Shown: positions 53,319-61,684 of the stretch, one piece after another | Layout: each line of letters opens with the position of its first letter | How positions within the stretch are numbered: position 1 is the stretch's first letter | Assembly: GCF_030433675.1 (NCBI RefSeq) | Contig: NZ_JAROCB010000002.1 | Span: 496,001-560,000 of the forward strand | Length of the DNA stretch: 64,000 nt | Direction: 5' to 3' | DNA from: Leifsonia virtsii | GTDB taxonomy: Bacteria; Actinomycetota; Actinomycetes; Actinomycetales; Microbacteriaceae | Notes under the pieces: generated by a model | Databases searched by the model: none | Seen by the model: only the letters and a program-made list of their open reading frames with translations | Told to the model about the DNA's origin: nothing | Position numbers and translations under genes: made by a program

Positions 53319-54476
53319 GTGACGATCGCTGCACCGACATGGACGCCGGATACTGGGGCGTCGCGTTCCGTCGCGCTCGAGGTCCTCCTCAACGGCCCGC
53401 TTTCACGCAGCGAGATCGCCCGCCGTCTCGACCTCTCTCCAGGTTCTCTCACGCGTCTCAGCACTCCTCTGATCGAGACGGGCCTCCTCGTCGAGACCGG
53501 AGAGGTGGCCGAGGGTCGCACGGGCCGCCCCTCGAGACCGCTGGACGTCGTCGCGGGGTCGCGCCACTTCATCGGCATGAAACTGATGGCAGACAGGGTG
53601 CAGGGCGTCGCCACGGACCTCCGAGCGAACGTCATCGCGACGGACACGGTGGAATTCGGCTCCCGCGAGCCCGGAGCCGTCGCCGATGCGATCGCGGAAC
53701 TGGCACGGCGCCTCAGCCGCGACGTGCCCCCGGTCACCGCATTGGGCATCGGTCTCGGCGGCCGTATCGCCGACAACTCCCGGGTCGCCAGCGCGGCTTT
53801 CCTCGAGTGGGAGGATGTGCCGCTCGTCGACATGATCGAGCAGCGCACGGGGATCTCCACGGTGATCGAGAACGATGTCGTGGCCTTCACCGAGGCGGAG
53901 CACTGGTTCGGCTACGGGCGCGGTCTTGATCGGTTCGCCGTGATCACGCTCGGCGCCGGCATCGGGTACGGCCTCGTCATCCACGACGGCATCGTGGCCG
54001 ACGACGATACCGGCATCGGGCTCATCGGGCACTGGCCGCTCGATCCGCTCGGTCCGCTCTGTCCGGCCGGCCACCGGGGCTGCGCGCGCAGCGTGCTCAC
54101 GCAAGAGGCCATCGTGCAGGAGGTCGGGAGCGCCCTAGGGCGACCGGTCGGCTACGACGAAGCCCTCACGCTCGCCGAGGCGGGCGAGCCCGCGGCACGC
54201 CGGGTCGTGTCCGACGCCGGGAGGGGTCTCGGCAGGCTCCTGGCCGCCGTGGCCAATCTCACGATGCCCGAGCGGATCATTCTCGGCGGGGAGGGAGTGC
54301 GCCTGGTCGAGGTCGCCCGGGAGGAGATCGACCACGGCATCGCCGCAGATCGTGACCCGAGGGCGAAGCGTCTCGACCTCATCACGACGTCGGGCGACAA
54401 CGTCGAGTGGTGCCGCGGCGGGGCTGTGATCGCGATCCAGACCTACGTGCTCGGCACCCACCCGGGGTTTCGTTAG
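53319..54476 (+). CDS. ROK-family transcriptional regulator
   Basis: A 385-residue protein: an N-terminal winged helix (SVALEVLLNGPLSRSEIARRLDLSPGSLTRLSTPLIETGLLVETG) and a sugar-kinase-like ROK domain. TALGIGLGGRI, VIENDVVAFTEAEHWFG and FAVITLGAGIGYGLVI are its motifs. The zinc cluster is CPAGHRGCARSVL, short of one Cys relative to the usual CxCGxxGC. It should repress the divergent operon until a sugar binds. Start GTG 53319 is supported by GAAGGGGA; an earlier TTG (53262) is less likely because it lies inside the operator. Confidence 0.88.
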   Translation: MTIAAPTWTPDTGASRSVALEVLLNGPLSRSEIARRLDLSPGSLTRLSTPLIETGLLVETGEVAEGRTGRPSRPLDVVAGSRHFIGMKLMADRVQGVATDLRANVIATDTVEFGSREPGAVADAIAELARRLSRDVPPVTALGIGLGGRIADNSRVASAAFLEWEDVPLVDMIEQRTGISTVIENDVVAFTEAEHWFGYGRGLDRFAVITLGAGIGYGLVIHDGIVADDDTGIGLIGHWPLDPLGPLCPAGHRGCARSVLTQEAIVQEVGSALGRPVGYDEALTLAEAGEPAARRVVSDAGRGLGRLLAAVANLTMPERIILGGEGVRLVEVAREEIDHGIAADRDPRAKRLDLITTSGDNVEWCRGGAVIAIQTYVLGTHPGFR

Positions 54477-54507
54477 CTAGGCGCGGCCGAGCGTCCGCCG
54501 GGATTCA

Positions 54508-55260
54508 CTAGCTGCCCCCTGGGTGCCGGTGGTGCTGCCGCATCCCATCCAGCCACCGCTGGTCGGCTGCGAGCTGCGCCTCGATCGTGCGGCGGATGGG
54601 CCCGTCGCACACGTGGAGGTGGAGGCCGATGACCTGGCCGATTCCGTACCAGCGTGAGAGCTCGCCCTGGATGGCGGGTGCGTCGGAGGGATCCGCCGCC
54701 AGCCGCTCGCGCAGCAGGACGAGCGCGTCGGCGTACTCGTCGTAGCCGCGGAGGACGTCGGCCTCGATCACCGGGACGTCGGATCGGCCAATCAGCTCGA
54801 GGCTGATGGCTCCGAATCCGGCATCGAAGTCCAGCGAACGGGTCAACCACGCGAGCTGGCGCATCTGCTCGTCGAACAGTGCGTCTGCGCGCCGTCGCTT
54901 GAGCTCCCGGGCGCGCCATGCGCGCCGGGCGCGCGCACGATTGGCGCGGACGGCGAACCAGCCCGGGGCGGTGAGCGGCTCCTGCCGAGGCGGGACCAGG
55001 CAGGCGTCGGAGCGCTCCACCCACGGGTCACCGGGGCGGAACCCCGCGCGGTACGCCTCGGCGGCGATCCCGGCGTGGTGCACGCCTTCGGCGATCCAGG
55101 CGGCCACCTCGCGAGGATCTGTGAAACCCGCGTTCACCCAGGACTGGGCGTACAGCCTTCGCAGCTCACGGTCTGCGGCACCCGCCGAGTCGGACGGGTG
55201 CCCCTCGGCCGGTTCGCCGATGACTTCCGCGATCACGTCGACCTGAACCTGCTGCTCCAA
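54508..55260 (-). CDS. hypothetical protein, 250 residues
   Basis: A cytosolic protein with an Arg/Ala-rich helical stretch in the middle (AVRANRARARRAWRARELKRRRADALFDEQMRQLAWLTRSLDFDAGFG) and QVIGLHLHVCDGPIRRTIEAQLAADQRWLDGMRQHH at the end. The start is probably TTG 55260, with GAGGGAGAC just upstream; no ATG is well placed. No domain was recognised. A 23-residue piece (AGFGAISLELIGRSDVPVIEADV) recurs as a remnant at 37762-37836, so the gene or its family was present there too. It is convergent with the ROK gene. Confidence 0.6.
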   Translation of the reverse strand: MEQQVQVDVIAEVIGEPAEGHPSDSAGAADRELRRLYAQSWVNAGFTDPREVAAWIAEGVHHAGIAAEAYRAGFRPGDPWVERSDACLVPPRQEPLTAPGWFAVRANRARARRAWRARELKRRRADALFDEQMRQLAWLTRSLDFDAGFGAISLELIGRSDVPVIEADVLRGYDEYADALVLLRERLAADPSDAPAIQGELSRWYGIGQVIGLHLHVCDGPIRRTIEAQLAADQRWLDGMRQHHRHPGGS

Positions 55261-55381
55261 CTCGTCTCCCTCGCTCGCCCGCCACGCGTTCGCCCGGCGA
55301 TCAAGACTTGCAAGCGGACGGCCGATCGCCCGGGTCGAAAGTCCCGTGAGCGCTGGGCCACCCGGGATGCGGACCCATGAC

Positions 55382-56287
55382 CTACCCCCGGACGGCGTCG
55401 ACGACGACGTCCGCGACGTCCGGGTCCCACGTGAGGGCCCGTTCCCACGGCAGGCCGACGGCGTCGGCAAAGAAGATGCTGTGAACGTCGGGGAACGCCG
55501 CGCGATGCGGGGTGTCCAGCACCGGCGCCTCCACTCCGACGGCCGAGGCGCTCGTCCGCGCGACGAGTCCGTCGTGCGGCCACAACGAGTCCGGGGTGTC
55601 GTGGGACGCGAAGTAGTCGCCGGCGATGACCGTGACGGGGATGCCGTCCAGCACGCCGGCTTGCGCGGCGTTCCACCCGTCCGGGCCGGTGAGGTAGGGC
55701 GCGCTCACCTGCTCGGCGGCGCCCTGCGAGTTCTCGTGCGCGAAGCGTGCGGACTCGGTCAGGATCCGCTCGGTGAAGGGGTCGCCGTGAGCGTCCTCCA
55801 GGGTGATCGAGCCGGCGAGGTGATCGCCGAGGAGGGAGCCGGTCCACGGCGTCCCGATGGTGACCAGCCCGCGGATGGCGACGGGCGAGCCGTGCGCCCT
55901 GGTGTGGGCGATCGCGGCGCGTGAGAAGAGGCCGCCCATGGAGTGGCCGACGAGCACGGCCTCCGTCACCGCGTACTCGGCGGCGAGGTGACCCAGGAAG
56001 GCGTGGAGGGACGTCCCGGCATCCGCCAGGGTCCCGACGGCGTTGATCGTCAGTTCCGCGGGCAGCTCGAACGGGACGTCGCCGAACCCCTCCCAGCCGG
56101 TGTCCTCGGTCACGGTTCCCGCGCCGACGCGCGCGGGTGCGGTGAACGTCCGCGCGCCCGCCGCCAGGAGGCGCGAGCGGAGCGCCGTCATGGTGTTGCC
56201 CGCCGCGAGGCCGCGGCGGGCCGCGCCCTCCGGGGTGGTGAACGGGGTGACCGCGGCGCCGCCGGAGACCAGGATGACATCCCTCAT
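55382..56287 (-). CDS. alpha/beta hydrolase, lipase-like
   Basis: A 301-residue protein. MRDVILVSGGAAVTPFTTPEG starts it, and AVLVGHSMGGLFSRAAIAH is a lipase-type elbow with Ser. TIGTPWTGSLLGDHLAG follows, as in PGAP1-like or triacylglycerol lipase folds; the catalytic His could lie in DTPHRAAFPDV and the Asp in AGDYFASHDTP. There is no signal peptide. Substrate unknown. Start at ATG 56287. Confidence 0.8.
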   Translation of the reverse strand: MRDVILVSGGAAVTPFTTPEGAARRGLAAGNTMTALRSRLLAAGARTFTAPARVGAGTVTEDTGWEGFGDVPFELPAELTINAVGTLADAGTSLHAFLGHLAAEYAVTEAVLVGHSMGGLFSRAAIAHTRAHGSPVAIRGLVTIGTPWTGSLLGDHLAGSITLEDAHGDPFTERILTESARFAHENSQGAAEQVSAPYLTGPDGWNAAQAGVLDGIPVTVIAGDYFASHDTPDSLWPHDGLVARTSASAVGVEAPVLDTPHRAAFPDVHSIFFADAVGLPWERALTWDPDVADVVVDAVRG

Positions 56288-56317
56288 GCTCGCGAGCCTA
56301 AGGGAAGTCAGCCTGCA

Positions 56318-56920
56318 TCACTTGTCGCCGGCGTCGCTCGCGCTGTCGGCGTTCTTGCCTGCCGCTTTGAGGTCGGCCGCGGCGGCGTCGTCGATCGCCT
56401 TCTCCACGATGTGGTCGGCCTTCTCGAGCGCCTTGCGGATCTTGATCTCGCCGGGATTGGAGACGAGCGCGATGATGCCGGAGTGGCCGGGCTCGATCGC
56501 GTCCTCCAGCTCCTTCGCCAGCTCCTTCTTGTGGTGGCGCTCGCGCAGCTTGCCGAAGATGCCGCCGCCGGCGCCGACCACGAGGGCGCTGCCGATGATC
56601 GAGGGCGGGAACAGGACGCCGAGGACGGCACCGCCGACGGCGCCCCAGGCGAGGCCCTCGCGGGTGCTGTGATCGGTGGCCTTCTGCACCTCGAGCTTGC
56701 CGTCGGTGTCGCGTCGGACGACGACGACCCCGTCGATCTTGACCGTCGCGCCGTCCTCGACCTTCTTGAGCTCCTCGTAGGCCTCCATGGCGATGTCGGT
56801 GTCCGCGAAGTCGGCGGCGAGCAGGGTGTAGGCGCCGTCGCTGACGCCCGCTGCGCGGACCTCGACGGTGTCGTCGTCCGCGCCGGGCTGGGCGGTGGGA
56901 GTGGATGATGAGTCGGTCAT
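56318..56920 (-). CDS. DUF1269-like membrane protein
   Basis: A 200-residue protein. The N-terminal 30 residues are polar and acidic, then a DUF1269-like region (YTLLAADFADTDIAMEAYEELKKVEDGATVKIDGVVVVRRDTDGKLEVQKATDHSTREG). A glycine-rich hydrophobic segment (about residues 95-125) is followed by a Lys/Glu-rich amphipathic tail. It has no enzyme motif. Start ATG 56920 with GGAGGCCC upstream. Family role unknown; relatives are often stress-induced. Confidence 0.75.
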   Translation of the reverse strand: MTDSSSTPTAQPGADDDTVEVRAAGVSDGAYTLLAADFADTDIAMEAYEELKKVEDGATVKIDGVVVVRRDTDGKLEVQKATDHSTREGLAWGAVGGAVLGVLFPPSIIGSALVVGAGGGIFGKLRERHHKKELAKELEDAIEPGHSGIIALVSNPGEIKIRKALEKADHIVEKAIDDAAAADLKAAGKNADSASDAGDK

Positions 56921-57016
56921 GTCGGGCCTCCTGAAAGCGTGGTGACTGCCGTTCGGCCGCAAGTATAGGAACGGGGTTCGCGCGTGGCTATGCAGCATTC
57001 GCGGAGGGACTCGCCG

Positions 57017-57757
57017 CTACGCCTCCGCGGCCTCCGCGGCCGCGAGACGCCGGCCGTCGCGCGCGGTGACGGCGTGGCCGAAGACGGTGGCGGCGGTGAT
57101 GAGCACGGCCGCGGTGAACAGTCCCGCCGAGAGGTGGACGCGCAGCAGCAGCGCACCGGCGAAGGCGCCCGCGGCGATGAGGGCGATGGCGAGGACGCGG
57201 CGCGGCCAGCGCTGGCCGGTGCGGAGTCCGAACCAGGAGTCGGCGGCGAGGCCCGTGATGGTGGAGGTGACGACGACCGTGGTCACGTCGGCGACCGACA
57301 GGTGGCGGGCGGCGGCCGCCTGCAGGCCCATGGCGAAGGCGAGGCCACCGGTGATCGTGAGGGCGATCGGCGCGGCGGGGTGGCCGTCGACGGCGGCGAG
57401 CACGCCGGTGAGCGCGACGAGGGTGGCGACGACGGCGAACATGGTCGTCGTACGCCTCGACCAGCCGGTGCCGGCGGCGCGGAGCACGCGTCCGGAGACG
57501 ATGGCGCCGACCATGAACGCGGCCAGCGCGAGCGACGGGCCGGCGATCGGCAGGTTGTCGGCGCCGGCCAGCGCCATCCCGAGGATGACGACGTTGCCGG
57601 TCATGTTGCCGGTGAAGACGCGGTCGAGTCCGAGATAGCCGACGGCGTCGACCACGCCGGTGGTGAACGTCAGCGCGAGCATCGGGGCGAGGTGCGCCAG
57701 CCGGGAGAGCGTGGACGGGCGCTCGGCCAGGGCCGGGTCGGCGAGAGGGGTCGACAT
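57017..57757 (-). CDS. DUF1275 (YoaK) membrane protein
   Basis: A 246-residue protein with six predicted helices. LTFTTGVVDAVGYLGLDRVFTGNMTGNVVILGMALAG is the DUF1275 signature. Two ATGs are adjacent; AAGGAG is 5 bases before the second (57757), which I prefer, and 2 before the first (57760). It is the last gene of the minus-strand run that starts with fmdA-like, 16 bases after the amidase. Function unknown; a permease role for an amide or ureide is a guess from its position. Confidence 0.85.
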   Translation of the reverse strand: MSTPLADPALAERPSTLSRLAHLAPMLALTFTTGVVDAVGYLGLDRVFTGNMTGNVVILGMALAGADNLPIAGPSLALAAFMVGAIVSGRVLRAAGTGWSRRTTTMFAVVATLVALTGVLAAVDGHPAAPIALTITGGLAFAMGLQAAAARHLSVADVTTVVVTSTITGLAADSWFGLRTGQRWPRRVLAIALIAAGAFAGALLLRVHLSAGLFTAAVLITAATVFGHAVTARDGRRLAAAEAAEA

Positions 57758-57773
57758 CATTCTCCTTGGTCGG

Positions 57774-59315
57774 TCATGAGCGCGGTTCGGTCGTCAGCTC
57801 GGTGGCGAGGTCGAGCATACGGGCGACAAGCTGCACGTCGTCCCCACGCGAGCCCACCAGGCAGAGGCCGCCGGCGGCGCCGCGCGGTCCGAGGAGCGGT
57901 GCACTGACGGCCGGCGCGCGCAGGGCGCCCGCGATCGAGGTGAGGCGGGTCGTGGCGGCGCGGACGGCATCCAGCGACGCGGGCGCGATGTCGAGCGGCG
58001 GCGGTGTGGTCGGGGTGGAGGGGAGGACGAGCACGTCGTCGCCGAGGAGCTCCCGCAACCGCAGGGCGTGGCCGTCGAGGGCGGCCCGTGCGGCCGACTC
58101 GTCGTCGGCGGTGACGAGCTGCGCGGCGGCGAACCGGCCGGCGACGTCGGCGCTCAGCGAGCCGGGATGGGCGAGGATCCAGGCGCCGTGCGACCGCCAC
58201 GCCTCGGCGGCCTGCACGGTACGGAACGCGGCCGCCAGTTCGTCGAGCGGGTAGGCGACACGGCGAACAGGGCCGAGCCGGTCGAGGGCAGCGTCGAAGG
58301 CCGCCGCGACGGGGTCGGTCAGCCGGAGGTCCTCCAGCGTCACCAGGCCCGCGGCGGACGCGGTGGTGGATGCGCCGAGCACGCTCTCGGCCACCCGGAG
58401 CAGGGTCTCGCCGTCGCGGGCGAGCCAGCCGGCCGTGTCGAAGCTGGGGGCGAGCGGCAGCATCCCGCTGGTGTCCACGGCTCCGTGGGTGGTGCGCAGA
58501 CCCCAGAGCCCCTGGTACGACGCGGGTACCCGGATGGAGCCAGCCGTGTCGGTCGCGAGCCCGACCATGGCCTCGCCTAGCGCGACGGCGGCCGCCGGGC
58601 CGCTGGAGGAGCCGCCTGGCAGGTGGCCGCGGTGCAGGACGTTCGGGGTCGGTGGATGGTGCGGGTTGACCCCGGTGAGGCTGTACGCGAACTCGTCGGT
58701 GACCGCGACGCCGCGCACGCTCGCGCCGCGGTCGAGCAGCTGCTGGACCGCGGTGGCGTTGGCCGTTTCCGGGTCGCGTCCGGCGAGGAAGGCGGGGACG
58801 CCGCCGCCGAGCCGCTGCCCGGCGACAGCGAAGACGTCCTTGACGGCGACGGTCATGCCGTCGAGCGCGCCGGGGCTCGCGGCAGGGAGCAGGGGCGCGC
58901 CGGCGACGCGCCAGACACGCTCGTCCAGGGCGCTCGCCGGGGCGCCGACGTGGGCCACGGCGATCCTCCAGCCGTCGGGCGTGCGCCGCCAGACCTGGGT
59001 CAGGGCGGCGCTGCGACCGGAGGCTGAGGTGGTCGCGATTGTGACGGCCGACTCGGGGGAGAGGACGACGACCTCGAGGCGTAGGAGCAACCGCGCCGGG
59101 GCACCGCCGCGCAGCCTGCGGAAGCGCGCGATCGCGCCGTGCCCGGTGAGCACGCCATCCGCGTCCGTTCGCACCGCGGCGGGGCCGTCGACGAAGAAGG
59201 CGTCGAGCAGGGCGACGTCGTCCTCCGCGAGAGCCCGCTCGTAGCTCAGCGCGGCCTCCACCAGCCCGTCGGGGATCGTGTCGCCGTCGAGCGCGACGAC
59301 CTCAGGCTCACGCAA
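57774..59315 (-). CDS. fused AtzH-like (DUF3225) and amidase enzyme
   Basis: A 513-residue fusion. Residues about 1-125 are an AtzH-like NTF2 fold (VEAALSYERALAEDDVALLDAFFVDGPAAVRTDADGVLTGH ... TQVWRRTPDGWRIAVAHVG). Residues about 145-505 are a GatA-type amidase with the Ser-cisSer-Lys triad: MTVAVKDVF, PGGSSSGPAAAVALG and ATDTAGSIRVPASYQG. AtzH-like proteins accompany AtzE-type amidases in cyanuric-acid and purine-ureide clusters; here the two are one chain. Start TTG 59315 overlaps the fmdA-like stop and has GGAAGG 5 bases upstream. Likely substrate: a carbamoylated amide such as oxalurate (inferred). Confidence 0.85.
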   Translation of the reverse strand: MREPEVVALDGDTIPDGLVEAALSYERALAEDDVALLDAFFVDGPAAVRTDADGVLTGHGAIARFRRLRGGAPARLLLRLEVVVLSPESAVTIATTSASGRSAALTQVWRRTPDGWRIAVAHVGAPASALDERVWRVAGAPLLPAASPGALDGMTVAVKDVFAVAGQRLGGGVPAFLAGRDPETANATAVQQLLDRGASVRGVAVTDEFAYSLTGVNPHHPPTPNVLHRGHLPGGSSSGPAAAVALGEAMVGLATDTAGSIRVPASYQGLWGLRTTHGAVDTSGMLPLAPSFDTAGWLARDGETLLRVAESVLGASTTASAAGLVTLEDLRLTDPVAAAFDAALDRLGPVRRVAYPLDELAAAFRTVQAAEAWRSHGAWILAHPGSLSADVAGRFAAAQLVTADDESAARAALDGHALRLRELLGDDVLVLPSTPTTPPPLDIAPASLDAVRAATTRLTSIAGALRAPAVSAPLLGPRGAAGGLCLVGSRGDDVQLVARMLDLATELTTEPRS

Positions 59316-60354
59316 AGTCGGCCTTCCGGATGCGGGCGTGCGCGCCCTTGACCCCGTCGACCACCTGCGAGATGTCGAAGTCGGTCGCGGCGCTGAGGTA
59401 CGCGTAGGCGGAGGCCTCGTCGAGGCCGTACCGCACGCCGAGCAGGTCGATGGCGGCGCGCACGCAGTGGCGGACCGCGAGGTCGAGGTCCTCATCCAGG
59501 CCGACCGGCACCCAGCACTCGTCGGTCTCGACCAGTGGGCCGTTCAGCGTGCCGAACCGTTCGGCGGCGTCGGCGGCGGGCACCAGGTCGAACCGCACCG
59601 TGGCGGTCAGCGAGCCCTCGACGGCGGTCAGCGCGACCTCGCCGTCGCCCTGCGCGAAGTGCGGGTCGCCGACGTAGGCGAGCGCGCCGGGCACGAGCAC
59701 CGGGAGGTGAAGGCGCGAGCCGGCGGTGAGCAGCCGGATGTCGAGGTTGCCGCCGTGGGGCCCGGGCGGCACCGAGTGGGGCCGGTCGGCGCCGGGAACG
59801 GCCACGCCCATGATCCCGAGGAACGGGTCGACCGGGAACACGGGAGCGCGCCCGGTCTCCACCCGGATCGTCGCCCGGCCGGGACCGACCAGCTCGGCCA
59901 GCACGCTGCGCTCGGCGCCGCCGGTGGGCAGGTCGCCGGCGAGCGCGCCCTTTCCGTGCCGGTTCGAGACGATGCCGTACGGGACGCGCGGCTCGGCCGA
60001 CAGCAGCGTCATCGTCAGCACGTCGCCGACCCGGGCGCCGTCGACGGCGATCGGGCCGACGACCACGTGCGGTCCGTCGAGCTCCGACCGCGTGCACTCC
60101 CGGGCGATGGCGACGGCCTCCGGCAGCACCTCGTGCGGCTCGAAGCCGAACGACCCGAAGAAGGCGACCGGGTCCGAGCCCTGCCCGGGCAGCAGGCCTT
60201 CGTGGCTGACCGTCTGGAAGGTGACCGCGTCTCCCGGCCGCACGGTGAGCACCGGGGCGTCGGTCTCGCAGGGCAGGCGCCCCCAGAAGACCGTGCCGGG
60301 CTCGGCTGCGAGCTCGTGTGCTGCGGGGGCTGGTGCGCTGTCCGGCGAGGTCAT
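59308..60354 (-). CDS. acetamidase/formamidase family enzyme
   Basis: A 348-residue FmdA/AmdA-type protein. SHEGLLPGQGSDPVAFFGSFGFEPHEVLPEA, GPIAVDGARVGDVLTMTLLS and the metal-like PGPHGGNLDIRLL and GDPHFAQGDGEVALTAVEG are family blocks. It hydrolyses small amides to acid and ammonia. ATG 60354 has GGAGGG 6 bases ahead. It is the first gene of the minus-strand nitrogen operon, divergent from the aminotransferase. Formamide, acetamide or oxamate are possible substrates. Confidence 0.88.
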   Translation of the reverse strand: MTSPDSAPAPAAHELAAEPGTVFWGRLPCETDAPVLTVRPGDAVTFQTVSHEGLLPGQGSDPVAFFGSFGFEPHEVLPEAVAIARECTRSELDGPHVVVGPIAVDGARVGDVLTMTLLSAEPRVPYGIVSNRHGKGALAGDLPTGGAERSVLAELVGPGRATIRVETGRAPVFPVDPFLGIMGVAVPGADRPHSVPPGPHGGNLDIRLLTAGSRLHLPVLVPGALAYVGDPHFAQGDGEVALTAVEGSLTATVRFDLVPAADAAERFGTLNGPLVETDECWVPVGLDEDLDLAVRHCVRAAIDLLGVRYGLDEASAYAYLSAATDFDISQVVDGVKGAHARIRKADFA

Positions 60355-60457
60355 GTCGCCGCCCTCCGATCGGTTCGGTGTCGTCAGCGACATGTGGATG
60401 AAACAATCATTCCGTACAGTGACGCTACGAAACAACTCTTACATTCGGGAGGATCCC
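60355..60457. promoter_or_regulatory. divergent control region with two GAAACAA boxes
   Basis: GAAACAA occurs at 60400-60406 and 60429-60435, 29 bp apart, between the fmdA-like and aminotransferase genes. A copy (TTGTTTC, 63842-63848) lies before the RpiR gene. These are possible RpiR sites. Confidence 0.4.
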
Positions 60458-61684
60458 ATCGCCATTCCGACGCTCTCCCCGCCGCCCCGCCTGTTGATGG
60501 GCCCGGGGCCGATCAACGCCCACCCGCGCGTCCTCCGGGCGATGTCCGCGCCCCTCGTCGGGCAGTTCGACCCGGCGATGACCGAGTACATGAACGAGGT
60601 CATGGCCGCGTATCGCGAGGTCTTCCGCACCGCGAACGAGGCCACCGTCCTGGTCGACGGGACCTCCCGAGCCGGCATCGAGGCCGCCCTCGTCTCGCTG
60701 ATCGAGCCGGGCGACCGGGTGCTCGTGCCGGTGTTCGGACGGTTCGGGCTGCTGCTGACCGAGATCGCGGGCCGCTGCGGCGCCGAGGTGCACACAATCG
60801 AGACCGCGTGGGGGACCGTCTTCGACGAGCAGGAGATCATCGACGCCATCCATCGCGTCCGCCCGGCGCTGGTCGCGCTCGTGCACGGCGACACCTCGAC
60901 AACCATGCTGCAGCCGCTGGAGCGGGTGGGCGCGGTCTGCCGCGACGAGGGCGTGCTCCTGTACGCGGATGTGACCGCCTCGCTCGGCGGGAACGCGTTC
61001 GAGCAGGACGCCTGGAATGTCGACGTCGCCACGGCCGGACTGCAGAAGTGCCTCTCCGGGCCGTCCGGCAGCGCGCCGATCTCGCTCTCGCCCGCCGCGG
61101 TCGCGGTGCTCGACCGGCGCAGGAGTGTGGAGGCGGGGATCGCGGCCGCGGGCGCGACCGTCTCGCAGGCGCGCATCCACTCGAACTACTTCGACCTCGC
61201 GATGATCCTCGACTACTGGGGCGAGCAACGGCTCAACCACCACACCGAGGCCGCGAGCATGCTCTACGCGGCGCGCGAGTGCGCCGCGCTGCTGCTCGAG
61301 GAGGGCATCGACGCCGCGGTGGAGCGGCACCGCCGTCACGGCGCCGCCATGCTCGCGGGCCTGAAGGGGCTGGGGCTCACGGTGTTCGGCGACGAGGCGC
61401 ACCGGATGAACAACGTCGTGGCCGTCAACATCCCGGACGGGGTGGAGGGCGACGCGGTGCGCGCCGCGATGCTGACCGACTTCGGCATCGAGATCGGGAC
61501 CTCGTTCGGGCCGCTGCACGGCAAGGTCTGGCGAGTCGGGGTCATGGGCTACAACGCCCGTCGCGACGCCGTGCTCACGACGCTGACCGCGCTCGACAGC
61601 ACCCTGCGCCGTGCCGGCTTCGCCGCTCCTGCCGACGCCGGCGTCGCGGCGGCGCTCGCCGTGTACGCGGAGGAGGCTCGATGA
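60458..61684 (+). CDS. PucG-like aminotransferase (ureidoglycine--glyoxylate / alanine--glyoxylate type)
   Basis: A 408-residue fold-type I PLP enzyme. PPRLLMGPGPINAHPRVLRAMSAPLVGQFDPAMTEYMNEVM is the AGXT/PucG start. DGTSRAGIEAALVSLIEPGDRVLVPVFGRFG, ADVTASLGGNAFEQDAW and TAGLQKCLSGPSGSAPISLSP (Schiff-base Lys in QKC) follow. No ATG, GTG or TTG stands at the right distance from the strong GGGAGG (60447-60452); an ATC at 60458, 5 bases on, does, and the frame from it gives the expected N-terminus. ATG 60497, TTG 60494 or GTG 60418 are alternatives. PucG moves the amine of ureidoglycine to glyoxylate, giving oxalurate. Confidence 0.85.
   Translation: MAIPTLSPPPRLLMGPGPINAHPRVLRAMSAPLVGQFDPAMTEYMNEVMAAYREVFRTANEATVLVDGTSRAGIEAALVSLIEPGDRVLVPVFGRFGLLLTEIAGRCGAEVHTIETAWGTVFDEQEIIDAIHRVRPALVALVHGDTSTTMLQPLERVGAVCRDEGVLLYADVTASLGGNAFEQDAWNVDVATAGLQKCLSGPSGSAPISLSPAAVAVLDRRRSVEAGIAAAGATVSQARIHSNYFDLAMILDYWGEQRLNHHTEAASMLYAARECAALLLEEGIDAAVERHRRHGAAMLAGLKGLGLTVFGDEAHRMNNVVAVNIPDGVEGDAVRAAMLTDFGIEIGTSFGPLHGKVWRVGVMGYNARRDAVLTTLTALDSTLRRAGFAAPADAGVAAALAVYAEEAR

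Noticed and set aside
54475-54513. AGCTAG...CTAGCT inverted repeat between the ROK gene and the convergent hypothetical gene
   Set aside because: Only 6-base arms with a long loop, formed largely by the two opposed stop codons; too weak for a terminator call.
55340-55385. tRNA-like string on the minus strand (GGGTCCGCATCCCGGGTGGCCC)
   Set aside because: It resembles a T-arm and acceptor end but the T-loop lacks the standard TTC and no other arms could be folded; not a tRNA.
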